Assembly: GCA_011319805.1 (NCBI GenBank)
Contig: SJRY01000217.1
Location: 1 to 64,000 of the forward strand
DNA from: Macrocybe gigantea
Taxonomy: Eukaryota > Basidiomycota > Agaricomycetes > Agaricales > Callistosporiaceae
Direction: 5' to 3'
DNA: 64,000 nt
Below are positions 39,900-53,054 of the stretch, in pieces. Below the pieces are notes generated by a model. The model searched no databases and was not told the DNA's origin. It saw only the letters and a program-made list of their open reading frames with translations. The position numbers were made by a program, and so were the translations under genes. How positions within the stretch are numbered: position 1 is the stretch's first letter; every line of letters starts with the position of its first letter.

Positions 39900-42800
39900 A
39901 TGCCTTGGAGTCGTCAGTACTCTCCCAGCTCCCCTTCAGCGAGTTGGATGACACCGGCTTTCAGACGGCTCTCACGGAGGATTATCTGCCCATTCTATCC
40001 CAGCCCACTTCCACTTCATCTTCCGCCACTCTTACCCCTCCTACCATGCTAGATACAGCACATATACCTACTCCTACCAAACAGGAGACAGATTCTGGTT
40101 CCTCTGGTCAAGAAGGCATGCATATAGTTGATCATCAGACTCTGAATTCTCCTTCGAAAAAGTCCAACTCATCTAGCTCCTCTAATTCCGACTACAGTCC
40201 CCCCCCAAACTGAAACCCTGCCCACCTCTGTCCGACCCTCTCCAGCCTGATATAGGAATGTCTCCCGCCATCGCTGAATGTATCTGTGGAGGACCTAAGA
40301 AGCCTCCCAAGATCACTGGCAGTGAGCTCACTCCTCACATGGTATGCGAATTCGAGCTCGCCTGCACCAATTATTTCACACAGAAGTCCATCGCTGCAGC
40401 TGATCAGGTCCCCACTATTCTCGGTTGCTTCGAAGACATGCAAATCGAATCTTGAATTGCTGCTCACCATTCCTCGTCACCCTTTCCTTCGCCGCATTCA
40501 TGAATGAGCTCTGCTTGGTTTATCTGCCCACAGGTTGGAATACCGACATCCATCGCTCTATGAGAACGTCGCTCTTGACGCCCAAGATGAACTTTTGGGC
40601 TTGGGCGAATGACAGAATCAATGAAAACATCGTTTTGTCCGGTACTAGCTTCCATGAAAATACAGATGCCTTGTGCACCACTCTCGATTCGCTTCTGGAT
40701 AATGAACTCTGTCAACATTGCATTGCCACTGGTGTCAATGCCAAAGTCACCGCGGCACTGGATCCCATTACCAACCAGGCTTCGGTGGATGCACGTTTAC
40801 GCATCTGGCTCGAGGAAGTCCACAAGGTCGCAGATGCGAGAGCTTTCGAGTTCAAACATGCCCGCAACACCACAGAGGAAGTGAGCTGGGCCACTAAACG
40901 TCCTGCCTTGTCTGGTCCTTCTCACAACAGCAACACGTCGCACAACAACCAATCGAACAAACAGGCCTCCGGCAGTTCGTCAAACAAAGGCAACTTCATA
41001 CCGCTTCCAGGACTGACCGATGCAGAACGCGACCTCCTGAAAAAGCATGACAGGTGCATGAAATGTCGAAGAGGCTACGCAGGTCATTTCTCGAAGAACT
41101 GCAGTAATGGTTTCCCAGATGGCAGGTCGTACAAACCTTTGACCAAGAAACAGATGCTTTGCGATAGAGAACATCAGACCAACCACCCTTCCAAGTCATC
41201 GAACTATAACAACCAGCCTGTCGCCGCAACTACTGCCAGCATTGCTGAGATGTCTGATGACAATGATGCCCCTGTCGCCGTTCTCGGTGAAGGGTCCAAG
41301 TCGGAAGATGAGAACGATTCTGACATGAGCATACCCCTCACAGCTTCCCATATGAAATGGGAATGCTCCATTTCTGGACCACTAACTGATGAACCATTGA
41401 CAGTGACCAGTATCCTGGACACTGGTGCACACGTTGTGCTAATCGATGATGAACTTGTTTCCTGCCTCAGATTACATCGCCGCTGCTTATACAAACCCTT
41501 TTGTTGTTCCGTTGCAATGCCCAATAGCCTGTCAAAGTCCACCACTAGAAGTCTCTCTGAATATGTTATTCTGTCTGTTTCGTCGTGTAATCAAGCCTGG
41601 CATTCCCTCACCGTGAGAGCACTTGTCATTCCCAAACTGTGTACACCCATACTATTTGGTCTCCCATTCCTGAATTGTAACAAGATCGTCTTAGATACTG
41701 ATTGTTGTACAGCTATTGCAAAAGATACTGGTTTTGATTTATTGCACCCTGAGCCGATTAAACCCAAAACTCCCCAATTGTCTCCACCGAGACAACGACA
41801 GGTCAACATACTGTTGGCTCGAAAAGTGGCACAACTGAAAGCAGCGACACTTGCAAAACTGAAAGAAAAAACAGCTGGATCATGTACTCCAGGCAGCGAG
41901 TGTTCGGATCACATCATTGCCGCACTGGTAAAGGAGCATATCGATATTCTGGCTTATGAGCAACAGCTGCAAAACCTGAACAACAGTGTCCGCAAAAGTT
42001 TCAAGGACATTTTTGATGCGATCCCACATGCCAACGAACTGCCCACTGAGGTGTACACCTGCATAAACATGAAAGACGCTTCGAAACGAATTGCTACCCA
42101 TACCTATTCATGTCCATGCAAATACCGAGAGGCCTGGAAGATGTTGATTCAACAACACTTAGATGCCGGTCGTATCCACCCTTCATCCTCGTCTTCTGCC
42201 TCTCCGGCATTCATCATACCGAAAGCAGATACTACCATCCTGCCATGGTGGGTGAACGACTACCGTCAATTGAACAGCAACACCGTTACCGACAGCCACT
42301 CATTGCCATGGATTGACGACATTTTGGCCAACTGCGGAAAAGGAAAGATCTGGTCGAAGATTGACATGACGAACAGTTTTTTCAAACCAAGATGCGACCG
42401 AGTGACATTCCACTGACGGCGGTATTGACTCCATTCAGTTTGTATGAATGGGTGGTCATGCCGATGGGACTGAAGAATGCACCGGCGATACACCAGTGCC
42501 AGGTGACAGCTGCACTACATACGTTGATAGGTCGATGTTGCCATATTTATCTGGACGACATCATTATATGGTCAGATTTGGTCGAACAACACCAGGCTGA
42601 CGTCGAAGCAGTGCTGAAGGCACTTAGAACGAACCGCCTTTACTGCAACGCCAAGAAGTTGAGATTCTTTCAGACGTCCATCGATTTTTTGGGACATCAC
42701 ATCTCGCAGGCCGGGATCGAAGCCAATGGACACAAGGCACAATGTATATTAGACTGGCAGGTGCCCAACTGTGCGAAGGATGTCCGAGGTTTTCTAAGCT

Positions 42801-45037
42801 TAGTGCATTATCCGTCCGCCTTCCTGCCAGGCATTGCAAAACACACTGGGGTACTGGACACGCTGACATCGAAAGATGCTGAATTCTGTTGGTCCGGTTG
42901 GCAAACTCATCACCAGGTGGCGTTCGATGCATTAAAAGATGCTGTCATTTCACGAGAATGCTTGACAACGATTGATTACAGCCTCATGCCAGAAAATAAA
43001 GTTTTCATGACGACGGATGCTAGTGATTTTCAGATGGGTGCCATACTGTCATTCAGAAAAACTTGGAAAACAGCTCGGCCTGTCGCTTTCGATTCACAGA
43101 CTCTGAAAGGTGCACAACTCAACTACCCAGTACATGAAAAAGAGTTGCTTGTGATCATTCAGGCCCTGACTAAATGGAGGACCAACCTTTTGGGTATTCT
43201 GTTCTTGGTGTACACGGACTACCGGACGCTCAAAAATTTTCATAAACAGAAAGATCTGAGCCAACGACAAGCACGATGGATGGAGTTCCTGTCCCAATAT
43301 GATTGCAACATTGTATATGTACAGGGTAAGGACAATGCAGGAGCCGATGCCCTCTCTCGGTCTCCCTTGCCTGTACAAGAATCCAGTACAGATGCTGAGA
43401 AGCTAGCACAACCTCTTTTTCACTGGATAGCTGATGACGATGAAGTCATTGCCTGCATAGCCGTGGATGTGGGTCTGATTCACGCTGTCGGTGTGCTTGT
43501 GAATGAAGCGATATCGGAAACAGGACTGAGACCAGAGCAGATGACCATTTCAGCTGACCCCGAATTTCTCCAGGCAATTAAGGATGGTTACGCTGCGGAT
43601 AAGTGGTGCCAGAAGATTATTGACTCAGCACCTTTGCCGGATGGATTGTCGCTTGAGAACGGTCTGCTGTATGCACATGGGTGACTTGTCATCCCATGGG
43701 TCATGAACATCCGGGAAGAACTGTTCAGATTGGCACATGATGTGCTCGGTCATTTCAGTTTCGAGAAATCTTATGGTTCGCTGCGTGACTTGTTTTACTG
43801 GCCGAACATGAGGCATGATTTGGAACGAGCATACGTGCCTGCTTGTGCAGATTGCCAACAGAACAAATCGACTACAACTAAGCCTTGCGGTCCTCTTCAT
43901 CCGTTACTGATTCCGGATAGACGCGGAGATTCCGTAGCTTTGGATTTCATTGGGCCGTTACCAGAAGATGATGGATACAACTGCATTTTGTCCATAACCG
44001 ACCAACTCAGAAGTGATGTTTGTCTGGTGCTGACAAGGACAGACATCTCGGCTGAACAGTTGGCAGGCCTATTTTTCGATCATTGGTACTGTGAAAATGG
44101 ATTGCCTATTGACTTGATTTGCGATCAGGACAAGTTGTTCGTCAGCAATTTTTGGAAGGCGCTACATAGGATCACAGGCATGAAGATCAACATGTCAACG
44201 GCCTTCCACCTGCAGTCAGATGGTGCCAGCGAATGCACAAACAAGACCATTAATCAATCGTTACATTTTCATGTCGAGCGAAATCAGAAAGGCTGGAAGG
44301 CAGCACTCCCTAGAGTGCGTTTCGCCATTATGAATACTGTTAATGCCTCTACAGGATTCTCGCCATTCCAATTGCGGATGGGTCATTCGCCAAGGATCAT
44401 TCCACCACTCGTCATTTCAAACTCTGGATCATTAGACGATATTCGAGCAAATGAAGTGATTCGATGCCTAGAAACAGACGTTCAAGAGGCACAGGATAAT
44501 TTACTACATGCTAAGACTGACCAAAGTATCCAAGCTAATAAAAACCATTCTGATGACTTTCCTTTCACTATAGGGTCGCAGGTTCTGCTCTCGACGCTCA
44601 ACTGCCGATGACAGTTTCTTAATGCAGACAAAAAACGTGTCACCAAGTTTTTACCTCGTTTCGATGGCCCATACAAAGTGACAGCGATTTCGGAAAGGCA
44701 CTCAACAGTGACCCTCGATTTGCCTAACTCACTGAATGTTTTCCCTGTTTTTCACATGTCTCAAGTGCGACCTTTCATCGAAAATGACAAGACACTTTTC
44801 CCAGGATGGCAGCTTGAAGAACCTGAACCGGTCATCATGCCTGATGGCTCGGAAGAGTATCTTGTCGAATGGATTTTGGACGAACGACGCGTGGGACGTG
44901 GTTGGCGATACTTGGTTCATTGGAAAGGTTATGGGCCTGAAGAAGATCGTTGGATGGCGGGCTCAGAGATCGATGATGTCGAGGTGTTGGACCATTGGTT
45001 GGAGGAACACCTGCACCCCCCTGCTCAGCCAGGATGA
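39900..45037 (+). pseudogene. gag-pol of chromovirus element 2 (few disruptions)
   Basis: The probable start ATG at 39900 needs one extra C to enter the gag frame (ESSVLSQLPFSELDDTG). The zinc knuckle is near 41055-41105, the protease DTGAHVVLI at about 41420, and RT has DYRQLNSNTVTDSHSLPWID and YLDDIIIW (about 42550). RNase H has TTDASDFQMGAIL. The integrase finger has HDVLGHFSFEKSYGSL and CADCQQNKS; core ALDFIGPLPEDDGYN, CDQDKLF, DGASECTNKT. The chromodomain YLVEWILDERRVGRGWRYLV and HWKGYGPEEDRW ends at 45037. Two in-frame TGA stops (43682-43684, HG-stop-LVIP; 44609-44611, NCR-stop-QFL) both sit where Arg is expected. Frame breaks near 40213, 40455 and the T6 run 42377-42382 look like missing run bases. 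The coding potential is the best of the three elements. Confidence 0.88.
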
Positions 45038-45169
45038 CATCGAAGAAAGCCCAAGTCATCAGGCTGGTAGCTTTTTCCCTCCGGGGTTTTTTTACGCACC
45101 TGTGCTCAACTTCATGTCACTCGTTTTTCTCGCTCTGGCAACCTGTCTTTTTTTTATGGCGGAGGAGAG

Positions 45170-45405
45170 TGTAAGCCCATCGCAGGGCTTACATCAGCAT
45201 CGCGGTCATGTTGGCTGCATCCAGGTGGTGATGTCATCAGTTGACGGATATATATAGTGACCAAGGGGATTCCTGCCACTTCCCACTTCTTTCCGTTTTC
45301 CCTTCATCTTGTCTCTTCGCTACTTGCTCTCTCAAATACCATGCATTTGTCCTGTTCTCTCCATCTGTCTGAGTGTTGGAGTGCCATCAGGTGTACTCCC
45401 TTCCA
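45170..45405 (+). repeat. 3' LTR of element 2 (236 bp)
   Basis: Same length as the 5' copy; about eleven differences, all transitions, nearly all at CpG-derived sites. Preceded by polypurine GGCGGAGGAGAG (45158-45169) and followed by CTTGC. Confidence 0.9.
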
Positions 45406-45410
45406 CTTGC

Positions 45411-46035
45411 AAGAAAGAAGATTTGTTTTTCAGAATTTTTGATGTGTAGCAGATCAAACTCATCTTCAAAACAGACTGAGAATGCTCATCTCTAGAAGTG
45501 CACTGCATCTGGCAGTCTGACAGTGGGGCCTGTGAAGAAGAGCACAAATGCAGGATCTCTGCACAGCCATAGCTATGATGCAATCACTTAGTCTGGATCC
45601 AACTATGAAACTCTGCCTCTGCCCTTGAAGCAGTTCGAACATCAAGTGATTTTTGACAACAATGGCTGCTTGCTTTGTTATGATCCATTTGCAGATCACT
45701 ATTCAAATAAATGCCTCCATGGTCCTCCAGATAGCATGTCTTATATTTCTCTCATGACTGAGAAAGTCGACACCTTATAGAAGAACAAGACTAGTAATAC
45801 GAGCTCCCCTTGCTCAGCTTCAGCTGTGGCTTCCTCTATGCAAAAGACCTGTTCAGTGCCCAAGAACATCTATTCTATGAATGCCATCCTTAACAATGCT
45901 GGTGATGCTCACATCAAGACTATCAATAAGGACAATGACTCCACCAAGGTCACTGGTGTTATTATAGCCAAGATTGTGAATGATTATGATTCAGACTCAG
46001 TGAGTGCCTCCATCAAGGTGCTACAGATCCATTAG
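45411..46035 (+). pseudogene. Old gypsy-type gag fragment, right half with zinc knuckle
   Basis: Continues the frame broken at 39556. It contains NNGCLLCYDPFADHYSNKC, which aligns with the knuckle of element 2 (CMKC...GHFSKNC), and several in-frame stops. Shows that element 2 landed in an already old retroelement. Confidence 0.6.
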
Positions 46036-46415
46036 ATATGTCATTTGACACTCCACAGGGATGCGGCTACCTTCTAAGATAATAGGCATCAAGGGTGAGG
46101 ATAGGCAATCCTCTACAGGAGTTTGGACACATGAAGATTATTAAGCAGAGCCAGAGTTTTGGAGATCAAGGTTCAATCTTTTTGATCTTTGGCTCAGCTG
46201 ACTACCATGCTCACATATAGATCCTGTTGATACCAAATGAGGCATAGTATGTAAATAGATAAGAGGAGTTCATCTTTTAAGTGATCCCCTTGTTTCTTTG
46301 GTTTATCTATGTTGAGGCCTTTCGAGCCTGAATAATATTGTTGATGATAAAAAAAAAGGCTGAAAAGAGTGGGCTGAACAAGGCATTCAAGTTTAAAAAG
46401 TGAAAACCCCCTCTT
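46036..46415. repeat. AT-rich transposon remnant
   Basis: No gene; degraded AT-rich sequence between the old gag remnant and the 3' LTR of element 3. Confidence 0.4.
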
Positions 46416-46735
46416 TGTTAGGCTAGATGAATCTCAGAAGGACTCAGGCAGACTAAGTGCGAGAGTGGTCTTGAGATGATGGCAAAAGGAATATTAAGCC
46501 TAGTGCTACTAGTACATCTGGGAGTCTTTATATATATTACAGTACTTGAGCACGGACCATGGGCTGCACAATGCTGTGGACTGCGGATGAGTAAGACTGG
46601 AAGGAGATGACTCAGGATGACTAGGGAAGTGGGATGACTTGATGGCTGCATGCTGCGCAGCATGATGGGGGAGATAAGGGATGTGGGAAAGATAAGATAA
46701 GAAAGTGAATGGTCCTTTGGGCAATGTCTGTAACA
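46416..46735 (-). repeat. 3' LTR of element 3 (320 bp)
   Basis: Reads TGTTACAGACATTG...TAGCCTAACA on the minus strand. Closely similar to 60127-60446 and to the solo LTR 47683-48002. Confidence 0.9.
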
Positions 46736-46772
46736 TCACCCTCTCTGTAGATTCGCGTCCTCGTGAAAAACC

Positions 46773-49533
46773 TTAGTCCAGCTGTCCCCACCTAGTATTG
46801 GTCTCCCAGGTGGTTGCAGCATGTGGGGCCCATGTATGAATGAGCTCTTCATTATAGGTGTGGATGTGATGGAGTGTGGAGGTGAGGAGTTTAAGTCGCT
46901 GGTTTTCTGTGCAAAGCATTTCCATCACCTCGCGAAGCACGATACATTCAGCTGCAGTGGGGCCGGTCCCATCAGGGGTTCGCCCAGTCCAGAGGTGCGT
47001 GCGGACGGTCATAACATAGCGCATATACATGCCAAGTGTGATGGCGAGGGGGTCTATGTAGTCGCTGCTATTGAGAATCCTTGCTAGATTCTCATGGTCA
47101 TTTGAGCGGTTGGGGTAGGTGCACGGCTGTCGTCACTGCTGTCAATGCTGATGGGGGCATTGGTGGTCATGAAGTGCGATTTTTGGTCTTCTTCCCTCTT
47201 GTCATGATCCTTTTATCCTGGTTCGCAGTCTTCTTTAGGAAGTGGTCTAGAGCTTGCTGCACATTCCCCAGTTCCTTCTCTTTGATCCATATGTTCTCTT
47301 CGTGTCCGTATCCTTTCCATTTGACCAGGAATAGCATCCCCCTCCCTTGTTTCTTCCTTTTTAGGATCTCTTCTATCTCGTACTCTTCTTCATCATTTAT
47401 GATTTCAGGGGGTGGTGGTGATGGTCGCTCTTGTATCTTGAAACGGGGTCCTTTGTAAGGCATGAGCAGTGTTTCATTGAACATGGGGTGTATCAGCTGT
47501 CATGATGCTGGGAGTTCCAGGTGATATGCCAAGGCTCCTTTCTTTTCAACCACCTTGAACGGTCCGTATCGGAGTGCCAATAACTTCTTTGATGGTCGAT
47601 TGACTGTGATATTGGTGGCTTCTAGCCATACTCTATCCCCTTTCTTGTATTCACAGGCTGGTCTTCACCTCGCATCGTAATTTGTTACAGACATCGTCCA
47701 AAGGACCATTCATTTTCCTATCTTATCTTTCCCACATCCCTTATCTCCCCCGTTATGCTGCGCAGCATGCAGCCATCAAGTCATCCCACTTCCCTAGTCA
47801 TTCTGAGTCATCTCCTTCCAGTCTTACTCATCCACAGTCCACAGCATTGCGCAGCCCATGGTCCGTGCTCGAGTACTGTAATGTATATAAGAACTCTCAG
47901 ATGTACCAGTAGCGCTAGGCTTAATATTCCTTTTGCCATCATCTCAAGACCACTCTCGCACTTAGTCTGCCCAAGTCCTTCTGAGATTCGTCTAGCCTAA
48001 CATAATTGTCTTTGGCTTGTGTTTGTGCATACTGCAGTGCAGCATTTGCTTCCTTTCATATTTGGTTCATTCTTTTGACGAAGTCCTTTGCTGTGGGATT
48101 ATTCCCTTCTGTTGTCTGTGGCTCTCCCTTCCAGGGGTGCATTCCATAGTTGAGGTAGAATAGTGTCTCCTTCATTCCCTGGTGTGCTTTGTCATTGTAC
48201 TGGTACTCTGCGATTGCTATCCATTCTGCCCAATCATCCTGTAAGTTGTTTGTGAAGCTTCTGAGGAACGCTTCCATTTCTTGGTGGGATCATTCCACCT
48301 GTCCATCTGTCTGTGGGTGATAGGCCATTGATAGATTTTGCTTTGTTCCGAGTAATTTTAGAAGTGCTGTCATGAATCGTGCTGTGAACTGGGGTCCTCG
48401 ATCACTGATGATCTTTCATGGGATTCCATGAAGCCGCCACACATTGTCTCAGTATAGTCATGCGAGACCTTCTGCTGTGAGTTCGGTCTTTGTGGGAACT
48501 AGGTGGATCATCTTGGTCAGGCAGTCTGTGACTGCGGCAATGGTATTAAAGCCATTTGAGCTGGATAGCAGTCCTATGAGATCTACTCCGATATCTTTCC
48601 ATAGTTGCTGTGGGACTTCGTGCAGGTACAGGGATGCGTGTTTCTTTTGTCAGATGATTTTGTTTCACTGACATGTTTCGCATCCATTGACATACTTCTT
48701 GATGTCCGTTAGCATTGATGGCCACCAATAGGTGCGGCTTATGAGCTCATGCATGCGGTATTGCCCTGGGTGTCCTCCGATGGGTGTGTCGTGGTGTTCA
48801 AACATGATGTTTTCCTTCAGTTTGTTGTCTGGAGGAACATAGATTTTTCCTCCTACGTATACGATGTGGTCATCTTCTGTGAACCAGTGTGGTTTTTCCT
48901 TCAGTCCTGTTGTTATGATCATCTCCCTTTGTGTGCATTGTCAAATTTGTTCTATCCTTGAGGATTCGATCATCGTGATTCCTCTTGTTTGTATTATTTC
49001 ATTATTTTCTGCTTCTTCTTTCCGTGGGTGTTCGTCCTCGAACATCATAAATTCGAAGTCTCATTCATTATTCTCTTCCAGATGTTGAATGAATGCTGCT
49101 TCTTTAATCATTTGTATGTCGTCCTTCTCTATTAGGTTTTCTTCATTTCCTGCCATCTGTGACAGGACATCCGCTTTTCCATTCGCCTTTCCTGGTATGT
49201 GTCATAGTTCGTAGTCGTATTCTTGTAATTTCAGGTACCAGCCAATCTGTCTCGAATTGAGTCACTGTGGCTTCCGGAAGTATGATAGGTTTTTGTGATC
49301 CGTCAATATTTCGAACTTCTCTCGAGCTTCGAGGAGGTATTGTCTCCATGTCTTTAGTGCGACCATTATCGCAAGAAGTTCCTTGTCGTAGATTTCGTAG
49401 TTTTGTTCTGCTGGGGTCATGCATCTCGAAATGAATGTGATCAGATGCCATAGTCCTTTCTGCTGTTGTGATAGTACTGCTCCAATGGCATATCCTGAGG
49501 CGTCCATTTCGACTCGGAATTTTCCTTCTGTCT
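46773..49533 (-). pseudogene. Element 3 pol, 3' part: RNase H, integrase, chromodomain
   Basis: RNase H: MDASGYAIGAVLSQQ, YDKELLAIMVALKTWRQYL, DHKNLSYF. Integrase: HHCC finger (HHDTPIGGHPGQYRMHEL, CETCQ) and NVWRLHGIP. Integrase tail: WAEWIAIAEYQYNDKAHQ. Chromodomain: YEIEEILKRKKQGRGMLFLV then KWKGYGHEENIW (about 47290-47390), followed by an extension that, after one A-run slip near 47187, runs to 46773 and has no familiar domain. In-frame TGA codons at plus-strand positions 47665, 48056, 48290, 48416, 48449, 48458, 48650, 48665, 48941, 49061, 49202 and 49262 (first base of TCA) all sit at expected Arg. The solo LTR interrupts it at 47683-48002. Confidence 0.85.
47683..48002 (+). repeat. Solo LTR of the element-3 family, inserted in element 3
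   Basis: A 320-bp LTR in plus orientation, TGTTACAG...CTAACA, flanked by TAATT at 47678-47682 and 48003-48007. Removing it with one TAATT rejoins the host integrase frame (QAKDNY to DAR). It arose by insertion of a family member and LTR-LTR recombination. Confidence 0.92.
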
Positions 49534-49541
49534 GTGGTAGT
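49534..49541. repeat. hAT target-site duplication, left copy
   Basis: GTGGTAGT, identical to 56719-56726; 8 bp is the hAT superfamily length. Confidence 0.95.
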
Positions 49542-49558
49542 TAGTGTTGCCGCGGCTC

Positions 49559-49720
49559 GGCTAACCGCAAGTCGGCTCTGGTGAGCCGCGACTTCGGGTC
49601 TGACTCGGCTCAGCGGGTAAAGCCGAGCCGATTTATTCAGCTAAGCCTGTTTGGGCCGACTAAACTGGTCACCAAGCCGGCTCTCGGACCTGTTCAGCGA
49701 CAGCAAAATGCTGTTGAGGC
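49559..49720. repeat. hAT left subterminal repeats
   Basis: Repeated CGGCTC/GAGCCG and close variants on both strands, mirrored at 56560-56701. Probably transposase-binding sites by analogy with Ac/Ds and other hAT elements. Confidence 0.6.
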
Positions 49721-49818
49721 ACATGCGTCGTCATCGTTCGGCTTATGTGGGGAGTCGAAATGTGCTGGTGTAGTGTAGAAAAAGTAACCTGTATTTCGTT
49801 CGTGTTAAATAGACAATA

Positions 49819-52800
49819 TTAGTTTGTTTCGTTCATCTCCTCGTCATAATACTGCCCCGTCATTCGTAAAATGTCATCCATGATCGATGAATCAGCATCA
49901 CCAGCCAGTCTGGCAAGCAAATCGCCGTCACTAGGCATCAAGTCCGAAATCGGAGTAAGGAGGCCTTGCGTGAAATTGATGCGATCCTTCTTGTATGCGA
50001 ATTTGAGTAACTGAAGGGCTTCCATAAGCGCTGGATGAATGCGATTGCGTTTTTTTGTGTCCGTTTCGCTGGCCGATGAGAATATTCGCTCTGACGGAAC
50101 AGCTGAGGCGGGTACAGAGAGATAGTCGAGTGCCATAGCGTAAAGGGTAGGAAAGACCGTTTCGTTCGCCTGGATAAATTCATGAGAGGTCATTCGAATA
50201 TTCAATATTTATCAACTTACCTGCCAAAATCGAAGTGGAACAATTTCACCTATATTATGCAATGGGCCCATGACGTACCGTTGAAATTCTTCCTCGACGC
50301 TCTGGGTTCCGGTCGAGATGCCACGTCCTTCTGTCACCTTCAACGTCAGTTTCTGCCAGGCGAGTTGTCGTGGAGCGACGCGACGTGGCTCAGCAGGGGC
50401 ATTGCTCGCGATCCGCGTGACTGGTTGATTACGCCGATATTCCATCATCTACTTGAATATCAGCAGTCGATCAAATAGAAACACAACCGAACGTACTGTT
50501 TCCTTGATCGCTTTCTCAGCCTCGTCAGCGTATTCCCGTTCCCAGTGGACTCGAAACCACGACATCCGCACAGTCGGATTTAGAACTAGACAATGCTGTC
50601 AGTAAATGTCCACGTCACAATGGGCTACTCACATAATGCGATTGCATAGGCTCGGGTATCGTCGATTTTTCGGTAGTACTTGATAGCGTAGTCCAAACCG
50701 ACATCAATGAAAGGACCAAGATGCGGTTTCTTCTCGCGGAGCTCTTCCCAGAGAGTCATGAATGTCTCTATGGCAGGGATTGTATCACATAGTGTAGGTA
50801 CCCGCTCAAACGATAAGACATTGTACACGTTATGTGGCACCTAAGGAGGAATAAATGAAAAAAGTCTGTTAATAGAATGCTCCAGCTACAATACCTCGAG
50901 GATGCTCTTAATATCGACCAAAACCTGCCATTCACATGACGTTAAACGTAGTTTGTGAAGAGCTTTCTGTTCCGGCAACGACAAAAAGACTTCGATCGGC
51001 TATTTGGGATTCATTGTAAGACTGTGAATCCGTGACCAAGTTGGATTGGTAATACATACCTGACGGAGATAAAGGAATCGCTCAACCATTAGGAACGTTG
51101 AATCCCATCGTGTCCTGACATCGAGGAGAAGCTCGTAGACGGTTAATAATAGGCCTTCGTCGTCCTTGAATCTTCCGCGTGCGATGCCATCTTGAATGAC
51201 TTGAAAGAACGCTTCTTTTCGTTGACCAGATGAACGCACAGCACAGCAAACATTCCGGACCAAGGCGAGCGGATTACGAGCCACGGCTTCCTCATACGTT
51301 TGACGAGCTTCGTTATCCCAGCTAGGAGGGGGTGGAATGGAGTGCAGAATACTCTCATCGAAATCTTGGTCGTTACTTGGATCTGAGGTATCCAAGAAAA
51401 CGTTCGGGATCGCGGATGCGTCAAGGGGAATGGTAAAAGCATCGGATGTTGACGGTTCAATACAAATGTTGGCGCGTTCTTCTGGTTTGCTCGAGAACAT
51501 CTTAATGACATGTGTCACACAAATGTGCACAACATGAGGAAAGCATCGTATACGATTCTCTCGGTGGTGAAATGGGATATCGCGTTGTCGGAGGAGGGAC
51601 TCGAGATGTTGAAGAGTAGTCACGTTGTTGGACGCGTTGTCAAGAGTGAAAAGTCCAACCTACTTAAATGTTAGAGCTAGCACTTCTTGTATGTAAAATG
51701 GCATTACCTTGACGGTTACTCCGACGCGGTCCAAAAGAGGGAGGACGACTCTAGCAAGACGTTCTCCGGAGTGTGTGCCACGCAGGTGATGAAAAGCAAT
51801 CAGGGAACACTCGAGACTGAGAGCACGACTGTCACTGTCGCGGCTTATCCAATGCGCTGTGATAGCCAAGAACGGGCGTAAAGATGACGAGGACCAAATA
51901 TCCATCGTGAAGTTCACTTTTCCGGGAGCGTTCTGAAAAATCTGATGAATAACAAGACGGAAATATGTAAATCAAAAACAAACCGCAAAGTTCTGCCTTA
52001 ATTCAGGTAGAAGACGTGTACTCGCTGCATAATCGATTCCCTTATCTTTGTCCGATGAGGAATGTCCGCATCGCGCAGTGCTTCCCGCAGAAGGAGGAGC
52101 AGCGTCCGGAACTCTGGGCATTCAACGACGCTGATGGACTAAACGGGAATAACAGTCAGTGTCAGGCTGTCATGTACAAACTATGGGCCTACCTGATCAT
52201 CGACGACGATGAATCTGACGAGATACTCATGAAACCTCTCGAGCGTGAAAGGTAGTCTGTTGGCGTCTAGTGCTGATAAGGCTGGAGCGTTCCTTGTATC
52301 GGCACTCTGAACTTTCCATCCCTTACTTGCGCAAACATTGAGGTACTCGTCCCGGTGCTTGCTGAACAAGTGGTCGCGAAGGGGAGAGTTCGAAGTCGTG
52401 GAACTAAAGACCTTGTTGATTCCGTTCTTCCTACAATATGGCAAGCATTAGGGAGATGAATTCAGGGCTATTGAGATCGACTTACTTGCACAAAAGGCAC
52501 ACGGTGCCTACGGTCTTGTCCGATTTATCGAAGAAGTGTTGTATATCGTAGGCGATATTTCGTCCTTTGGACTTCGCAGGGCCCGTGAAATTGACGACTG
52601 GAAGGGGTGAAGAGCCGGCTTCGGTTGCCAGACTCTCTGACGGTGGTGGCGCATTAGTAGAACCTTCATCGTCGCTGTACCGCTGGCCATCAACGCCTCC
52701 ATAGTCGAACTCCTCACCAGAGGAAAGGTCGGGGGGAGATGCAGCTTGGCGTCTAGTGGGACGAGGCAGCAGAAGGGTCTGAGGCGGAAAGATCTCAGGC

Positions 52801-53054
52801 GGAATAGGACGCGGAGTGGGATCCGCTGAGGAAATCGTAGAAGGCTGGAGAGAATGTGGAGCAGACTGCTGGGCTGCCAGACGAGTGGTGGGGTGAGTTG
52901 GCCGTGAAGGGATAGCCCGCTGTCTCCTTGTCTTTATTCCAGCGCCACCTTCAGTTTCCGGAGTGTAAGGTTCGGGTGTAGAATCGATGGGAACTGTTGG
53001 TGGAGCATCCGTCGATGGCTCTGTAGTCGCTTGGCGTCGTGGTTTGCGAGGCAT
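49819..53054 (-). CDS. hAT-family transposase
   Basis: Cuts and pastes the element through an RNase-H-fold DDE active site. The start MPRKPRRQATTEPSTD at 53054 is chosen after a non-conserved open leader. A long disordered basic/proline N-terminus leads to a BED zinc finger (VCLLCK joined across the intron 52431-52485 to a KNGINKVF...HLFSKH segment). Next come FIVVDDQ/VECPEFRTLLLLLREAL, the catalytic-region blocks NFTMDIWSSSS and LFTLDNASNNVTTLQ, CFPHVVHICVTHVI, TRWDSTFLMVERFLYLRQ, and the C-terminal dimerisation domain YLSVPASAVPSERIFSSASE (about 50090). At least seven introns. One slip near 52035 is consistent with a lost C. Otherwise it appears intact and possibly active. Confidence 0.88.

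Larger units (their letters stand above)
39562..45405 (+). mobile_element. Full-length Ty3/gypsy chromovirus, element 2
   Basis: A 5.8-kb LTR retrotransposon with two 236-bp LTRs and target duplication CTTGC (39557-39561 and 45406-45410). Order: gag with knuckle CMKCRRGYAGHFSKNC, protease with intact DTGAHVVLI, RT with YLDDIIIW, RNase H, integrase with DDE residues including the Glu of DGASECTNK, and chromodomain. Polypurine GGCGGAGGAGAG precedes the 3' LTR. It sits inside an older gag. Related to but distinct from element 1. Confidence 0.92.

Noticed and set aside
32529..45405. Elements 1 and 2 as copies of one family
   Set aside because: LTRs differ in length (193 versus 236 bp) and sequence; only the first bases, the post-LTR motif and general gag-pol architecture are shared.
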